This document shows, piece by piece, positions 14,282-17,423 of a stretch of 17,423 nucleotides of DNA. The notes under the pieces are model-generated. The model did no database searches and was not told the origin of the DNA. It saw only the letters and a program-made list of their open reading frames with translations. The stretch comes from JAATGA01 sp047605605 (GTDB lineage Bacteria > Pseudomonadota > Alphaproteobacteria > Rhodobacterales > Rhodobacteraceae). The DNA lies in assembly GCA_047605605.1 (NCBI GenBank), contig JASGFG010000081.1:1-17423 (forward strand), written 5' to 3'. Both the position numbers and the translations under genes were made by a program. The stretch's first letter is position 1. Each line of letters begins with the position of its first letter.

Positions 14282-15139
14282 TTGGCGACCGACAGACCTG
14301 AACCACCCGCCGTGCCGAACCGCCCCTATGACAAGCGGCGGCTGTCCTATGCGGGCACCTTCAACGATCCGTGGAAGGCCGGAACCATCCGCGCGATCGA
14401 ATGGCTGACCGCCAAGGTCCAGCTTCTGCACCGCATCCGCCAGTTCGAGCGGGATGGCGCCCCGTCCGGCGTGCCCTTCTGGGGCAAGGCGATGATCCAT
14501 ATGGGCATCGACATCCGCACCCCGCGCGACGAGGTGGCGCTGATCCCGGCGACGGGGCCGCTGGTGGTGGTGGCGAACCATCCGCACGGTCTGGTCGACG
14601 GCATGGTGATCGCCGCGCTGATCTCGCGGGTGCGGGGGGATTTCAAGATCCTGACCCGCTCGCTGCTGACCGGCATCCCCGAGATTGCCCAGTTCATGAT
14701 CCCCGTCCCCTTCCCGCACGAGGAAAACGCCCGCGAGCTTGGCTTGCAGATGCGCAACGAGGCGATGGCGCAGCTGAAGGCCGGGGGGGTGATCATCCTG
14801 TTCCCGGCCGGGGCGGTCGCGCATTCACAGGGCTGGTTCGGCCCCGCGGTCGAGGGCGAATGGCACGCCTTTACCCACAAGATGATCATGCGATCCGGCG
14901 CGACGGTGTTGCCGATGCGGTTTCCGGGGCAGAACAGCCGCTGGTATCAGATCGCCAACAAGCTGTCGCCGACGCTGCGGCAGGGCTTGCTGCTGTATGA
15001 GATCCGCCATGCGCTGGACAAGCCGCAGCGCCCGTTCATCGGCCGTCCCCTTGGCCCCGATGAGCTGAAGCCCTGGGCCGACAATCCGCGCGGCTTTCTT
15101 GCCTTCATGCGCGACCACACCCTGGGGCTGGGACGCTGA
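14282..15139 (+). CDS. Lysophospholipid acyltransferase-family protein (PlsC-like)
   Basis: Predicted membrane-associated acyltransferase of the glycerophospholipid/lysolipid superfamily. The 285-residue product carries the catalytic block ANHPHGLVDG, a His-Asp pair in the variant spacing of the hemolysin-like subgroup, and FPAGAVAHSQGW in place of the usual FPEG motif. The weakly hydrophobic stretch GPLVVVAN precedes the active site. The N-terminal region (about 1-80) is polar and unassigned. AGGAAGG lies 7 bases before TTG 14282 but only 1 base before TTG 14276, so 14282 is preferred; both are non-ATG starts. It begins 24 bases after ptsH and could be the last gene of the chvI-ptsH transcription unit. 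It converges on the hydroxybutyryl-CoA dehydrogenase gene with a 9-bp gap. The acyl acceptor (lysophosphatidate, ornithine lipid or other) is not determinable from sequence. Confidence 0.82.
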   Translation: MATDRPEPPAVPNRPYDKRRLSYAGTFNDPWKAGTIRAIEWLTAKVQLLHRIRQFERDGAPSGVPFWGKAMIHMGIDIRTPRDEVALIPATGPLVVVANHPHGLVDGMVIAALISRVRGDFKILTRSLLTGIPEIAQFMIPVPFPHEENARELGLQMRNEAMAQLKAGGVIILFPAGAVAHSQGWFGPAVEGEWHAFTHKMIMRSGATVLPMRFPGQNSRWYQIANKLSPTLRQGLLLYEIRHALDKPQRPFIGRPLGPDELKPWADNPRGFLAFMRDHTLGLGR

Positions 15140-15148
15140 AGCGCGGCC

Positions 15149-16024
15149 TCAGCGGGTGGGCACCGGCACCTCGCCGCGATAGTCGTAAAAGCCGCGCTGC
15201 GTCTTGCGGCCCAGCCAGCCCGCCTCGACATATTTGGTCAGCAGCGGACAGGGGCGGTATTTGGTATCGGCCAGCCCGTCGTAAAGCACGTTCATGATGG
15301 CCAGGCAGGTGTCCAGTCCGATGAAATCGGCCAGTTCCAGCGGCCCCATCGGATGGTTCGCGCCCAGCTTCAGCGCCTCGTCGATGGACTTCACGTTGCC
15401 CACGCCCTCATACAGGGTATAGACCGCCTCGTTGATCATCGGGATCAGGATGCGGTTCACGATGAAGGCGGGGAAATCCTCGGCGCTCGCCGCGGTTTTC
15501 CCAAGGCTTTCAACGACTTTGAGCAGCTTCTGATAGGTGTCCTGATCGGTGGCGATGCCGCGGATCAGTTCCACCAGCTGCATCACCGGCACGGGGTTCA
15601 TGAAGTGGAAGCCCATGAACTTTTCCGGCCGGTCGGTGCGGCTGGCCAGCCGGGTGATCGAGATCGAAGAGGTGTTCGAGGTCAGGATCGTTTCCGGCTT
15701 CAGATGCGGCAGCAGATCCTCGAAGATCGCCTGCTTGACGGTTTCGCGCTCGGTCGCGGCTTCGATGATCAGGTCCGACGGGCCAAGGTCGACCAGCCGC
15801 AGCGTGGTCTTGATGCGGCCCATGGCGGCGGCCTTGTCCGCGGCGCTGACCTTCCCGCGCGAGACCTGGCGTTCGATGTTCTTGTCGATGGTGGCGATGG
15901 CGCGGTCCAGACCGTCCTGGCTGATGTCGTTCATCAGCACGTCATAGCCGGCCAGCGCAAAAACATGGGCGATGCCATTGCCCATCTGGCCCGCGCCCAC
16001 GATCCCGACCTTGCGAATGTCCAT
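15149..16024 (-). CDS. 3-hydroxybutyryl-CoA dehydrogenase
   Basis: NAD(P)-dependent oxidation of (S)-3-hydroxybutyryl-CoA to acetoacetyl-CoA in butyrate/crotonate use or beta-oxidation; cytoplasmic. The 291-residue product is the single-function type (Hbd/PaaH), not the FadB fusion. It has the NAD loop GIVGAGQMGNGIAHVF at residues 7-22, the catalytic His in MGFHFMNPVPVMQLVE, and the C-terminal domain signature ANHPMGPLELADFIGLD. The ATG at 16024 starts the family sequence MDIRKVGIVGAG, preceded by GGGGGCAAGG; a longer frame to 16111 has no family match. Upstream lie a candidate promoter (16054-16082) and a palindrome (16099-16115). In many Rhodobacteraceae this gene follows etfBA; here it is alone. 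Acetoacetyl-CoA links it to the thiolase in the window. Confidence 0.94.
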   Translation of the reverse strand: MDIRKVGIVGAGQMGNGIAHVFALAGYDVLMNDISQDGLDRAIATIDKNIERQVSRGKVSAADKAAAMGRIKTTLRLVDLGPSDLIIEAATERETVKQAIFEDLLPHLKPETILTSNTSSISITRLASRTDRPEKFMGFHFMNPVPVMQLVELIRGIATDQDTYQKLLKVVESLGKTAASAEDFPAFIVNRILIPMINEAVYTLYEGVGNVKSIDEALKLGANHPMGPLELADFIGLDTCLAIMNVLYDGLADTKYRPCPLLTKYVEAGWLGRKTQRGFYDYRGEVPVPTR

Positions 16025-16053
16025 GCCCTTGCCCCCGGATTTGATCCGCTCGA

Positions 16054-16082
16054 CCATAAGCCCCAGCGGTGGCGCGGTGCAA
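16054..16082 (-). promoter_or_regulatory. Candidate promoter of the 3-hydroxybutyryl-CoA dehydrogenase gene
   Basis: On the minus strand TTGCAC (16082-16077) and TTATGG (16059-16054) are 17 bases apart and lie 30-58 bases before the ATG. Both boxes are weak matches. The palindrome at 16099-16115 sits just upstream of the -35, where an activator would bind. Confidence 0.3.
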
Positions 16083-16098
16083 GGGCGGGTGGCCGTTC

Positions 16099-16115
16099 GC
16101 ATTTGCCACAAATGC
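16099..16115. promoter_or_regulatory. 17-bp palindrome, possible operator
   Basis: GCATTTG (16099-16105) and CAAATGC (16109-16115) are perfect inverted copies around CCA. It lies in the 164-bp divergent gap between the hydroxybutyryl-CoA dehydrogenase and DUF6473 genes. TTTGC/GCAAA-type words are used by short-chain acyl-CoA and acetate regulators (RamB/PccR type), but the match here is partial and the assignment is inference. Confidence 0.5.
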
Positions 16116-16188
16116 CAGCCTTAGCAATTCGGAAACCCCTGTCCCGCAGTCTGAGTCGCGGGTGTGAACTGAAATCTGGGTGGGACCG

Positions 16189-16989
16189 ATGGCTTTTGCC
16201 GTTCCGGGCGCGGGGGCGCACGACTATTCACCATGCCGCTATGGCACGTCGAAACTGCTGTTTCGCGGGCCGGGGCATGATCTGTCCGGCGATTATGTCG
16301 CCGTATTGGGGGGGACGGATGCCTATGGCAAATACGTCCGCCGCCCTTATCCCGAACTGGTCGAGGGGCTGTCCGGCGTGCCGGTCGTCAATCTGGGCTG
16401 TGTCAATGCGGGGCCGGATGCCTATCTGAACGACCCCGGAACGCTGGAGGTCGCGGGCCGCGCGCAGGTTGCCGTGGTGCAGGTGATGGGGGCCACGAAC
16501 CTCAGCAACCGGCTTTATGCCGTGCATCCGCGCCGCAACGACAGGTTCCTTCGGGCCAGTCCGGCCCTGCGTGCCCTGTTCCCGCAGGTGGACTTTACCG
16601 AGTTCCATTTCATCCGCCACATGCTGTCGGCCTTGCAGACAGCGGCCCCCGACCGGTTCGAGGTGGTGGCCGAAGAACTGCGCACCGCCTGGGTCGCGCG
16701 AATGACCGCGCTGCTGACGCATCTGCCCGAGGTGGTGCTGCTGTGGCTGGGCGACCGGCCCCCGCCCGCGCCGGGCGCGCCCGCCGATCTGCATCATGAG
16801 CCGCGGCTGGTCGATTCCGCGATGATCGGGGCGATCCGTCCAAAGGCCTCGGTCTGGGTCGAGGTTGTGGACGGCACGCCCGCCAGCGTTCCGCCGGGCG
16901 GGCTGCCGCTGCCAACCGGAATGCCCGGTCCCGAGACCCATCGCGCCGCCGCCCAGGCGCTGGCCGATGTGGTGCGGCGGCTGATCTGA
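16189..16989 (+). CDS. DUF6473 family protein
   Basis: The 266-residue product resembles Rhodobacteraceae proteins of the DUF6473 family, whose function is not established. It starts MAFAVPGAGAHDYSPCRYG with no signal peptide or membrane helix. The block AVLGGTDAYGKYV is followed by VVNLGCVNAGPDAYL and then by PEVVLLWLGDRPP. The end, MPGPETHRAAAQALADVV, has an order and spacing that recall SGNH/GDSL hydrolases, but the nucleophile Ser position would be Thr; this fold guess is inference. The ATG at 16189 is preferred over GTG 16180 because family members begin near this Met and GGTGGGA precedes it. It is divergent from the hydroxybutyryl-CoA dehydrogenase gene and 90 bp upstream of the GAPDH gene. 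Confidence 0.75.
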   Translation: MAFAVPGAGAHDYSPCRYGTSKLLFRGPGHDLSGDYVAVLGGTDAYGKYVRRPYPELVEGLSGVPVVNLGCVNAGPDAYLNDPGTLEVAGRAQVAVVQVMGATNLSNRLYAVHPRRNDRFLRASPALRALFPQVDFTEFHFIRHMLSALQTAAPDRFEVVAEELRTAWVARMTALLTHLPEVVLLWLGDRPPPAPGAPADLHHEPRLVDSAMIGAIRPKASVWVEVVDGTPASVPPGGLPLPTGMPGPETHRAAAQALADVVRRLI

Positions 16990-17018
16990 TCGGGTAATTT
17001 GATCAAAACATGCCTCAT

Positions 17019-17044
17019 CCCCCTTGCCCTTGCCGGGCGGGGGG
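17019..17044 (+). terminator. Possible terminator after the DUF6473 gene
   Basis: CCCCC-TT-GCCC (17019-17029) can pair with GGGC-G-GGGGG (17035-17044) across a small internal loop, with TTGCC as terminal loop and TGTTCT following. It lies between the DUF6473 stop and the GAPDH ribosome site. The T-tract is poor, so it may only attenuate read-through. Confidence 0.35.
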
Positions 17045-17079
17045 TGTTCTCTGCCGCCACGTCAGGCGGAGGGCGCGCG

Positions 17080-17423
17080 ATGCGGGTGTTTCTGAACGGA
17101 TTCGGGCGGATTGGTCGGTCGGTCCTGCGGGCGTGGGCGCAGCACCCGGCAGCCTGGCCGGCGCTGGAGATCGTGGGCATCAACGACATCGCCGCGGCCG
17201 AGATGTGCGCCTATCTGTTCCAGTATGACAGCGTTTTCGGCCCCTGGCGCGGGACGGTGGCGTTGGAGGCGGGCGCGCTGGTGGTGGACGGGCGGGCGAT
17301 CCCGCTGCACCGGACGGCGGACATCTCCACCCTGGACCTGTCGGGCGTGGATGTGGTGATGGAATGCACCGGCCGCGCCGATACGGCCGAGGTCGCCGGG
17401 CGCGGGCTGACCGCCGGGGCGCG
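17080..17423 (+). CDS. gap: Glyceraldehyde-3-phosphate dehydrogenase, 3' end missing
   Basis: NAD(P)-dependent interconversion of glyceraldehyde-3-phosphate and 1,3-bisphosphoglycerate, used in glycolysis, gluconeogenesis and, in some relatives, the Calvin cycle. 114 codons are visible, about one third of the usual 335. The N-terminal Rossmann motif NGFGRIGRSVLRAW begins at residue 6, INDI follows near residue 38, then the conserved YDSVFG and VVMECTGR (NAD-binding region). The catalytic Cys (SCTTN block) lies beyond the window end. The start is ATG 17080 with GGAGGG 6 bases upstream. The order of segments fits a Gap-family enzyme; whether it is the main glycolytic or a second isozyme cannot be told from this part. 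No frame break is seen. Confidence 0.92.
   Translation, partial: MRVFLNGFGRIGRSVLRAWAQHPAAWPALEIVGINDIAAAEMCAYLFQYDSVFGPWRGTVALEAGALVVDGRAIPLHRTADISTLDLSGVDVVMECTGRADTAEVAGRGLTAGA

Noticed and set aside
16145..16163. CCCGC/GCGGG hairpin before the DUF6473 gene
   Set aside because: Only 5-bp arms in GC-rich DNA; expected by chance and no T-run follows.
1..17423. Mobile elements, phage genes, CRISPR, tRNA/rRNA
   Set aside because: I saw no transposase or integrase motifs, regularly spaced repeats, cloverleaf or rRNA sequence.

Overview
The window is high-GC, gene-dense DNA with long spurious antisense reading frames caused by GC-rich third codon positions. The gene content points to an alphaproteobacterium of the Rhodobacteraceae (Rhodobacter/Paracoccus relatives). 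The main signs are a divergent pckA / chvI-chvG pair followed by a short HprK, RapZ, a mannose-type EIIA and HPr, plus a methylsuccinyl-CoA dehydrogenase of the ethylmalonyl-CoA pathway, a UPF0314 (DUF2585) membrane protein and a DUF6473 protein. The assignment rests on recognising these families, not on a database search. I see no rRNA, tRNA, CRISPR array, insertion sequence or phage gene, and the region looks chromosomal and intact.

Left part (1-5797). The 3' nine-tenths of serA (serine biosynthesis) runs into a strong bidirectional terminator and faces a thiolase gene. Then come an MFS transporter, a DUF2585 membrane protein, a DinB-fold protein and a PPP-family metallophosphatase. Genes here alternate in strand and most convergent pairs have almost no spacer.

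Middle (5879-15139). On the minus strand lie mcd (ethylmalonyl-CoA pathway) and pckA (gluconeogenesis), separated by a terminator. A 367-bp regulatory region separates pckA from the plus-strand cluster chvI-chvG-hprK-rapZ-EIIA-ptsH, with a PlsC-like acyltransferase at its end. hprK/rapZ and rapZ/EIIA overlap by 4 bp, and EIIA and ptsH lie in one frame separated by a TAG and one sense codon. The HPr keeps both His15 and Ser46, but no sugar-specific EIIB/EIIC is present, so this is a regulatory rather than a sugar-transporting PTS. It sits beside an envelope/acid-responsive two-component system and the PEP-forming enzyme.

Right part (15149-17423). A minus-strand 3-hydroxybutyryl-CoA dehydrogenase is divergent from a DUF6473 gene, followed by the first third of a glyceraldehyde-3-phosphate dehydrogenase gene cut by the window end.

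Common theme. Thiolase, Mcd, PckA, 3-hydroxybutyryl-CoA dehydrogenase and GAPDH all serve growth on acetate, butyrate or other C2/C4 substrates and the C3/C6 junction. The HPr/HprK and ChvG/ChvI signalling genes lie among them. The most useful unexplained signals are in non-coding DNA: a 20-bp-phased direct repeat between pckA and chvI, an octamer of that repeat that recurs before mcd, an 8-bp inverted repeat with 42-bp spacing before mcd, and a 17-bp palindrome before the hydroxybutyryl-CoA dehydrogenase gene.
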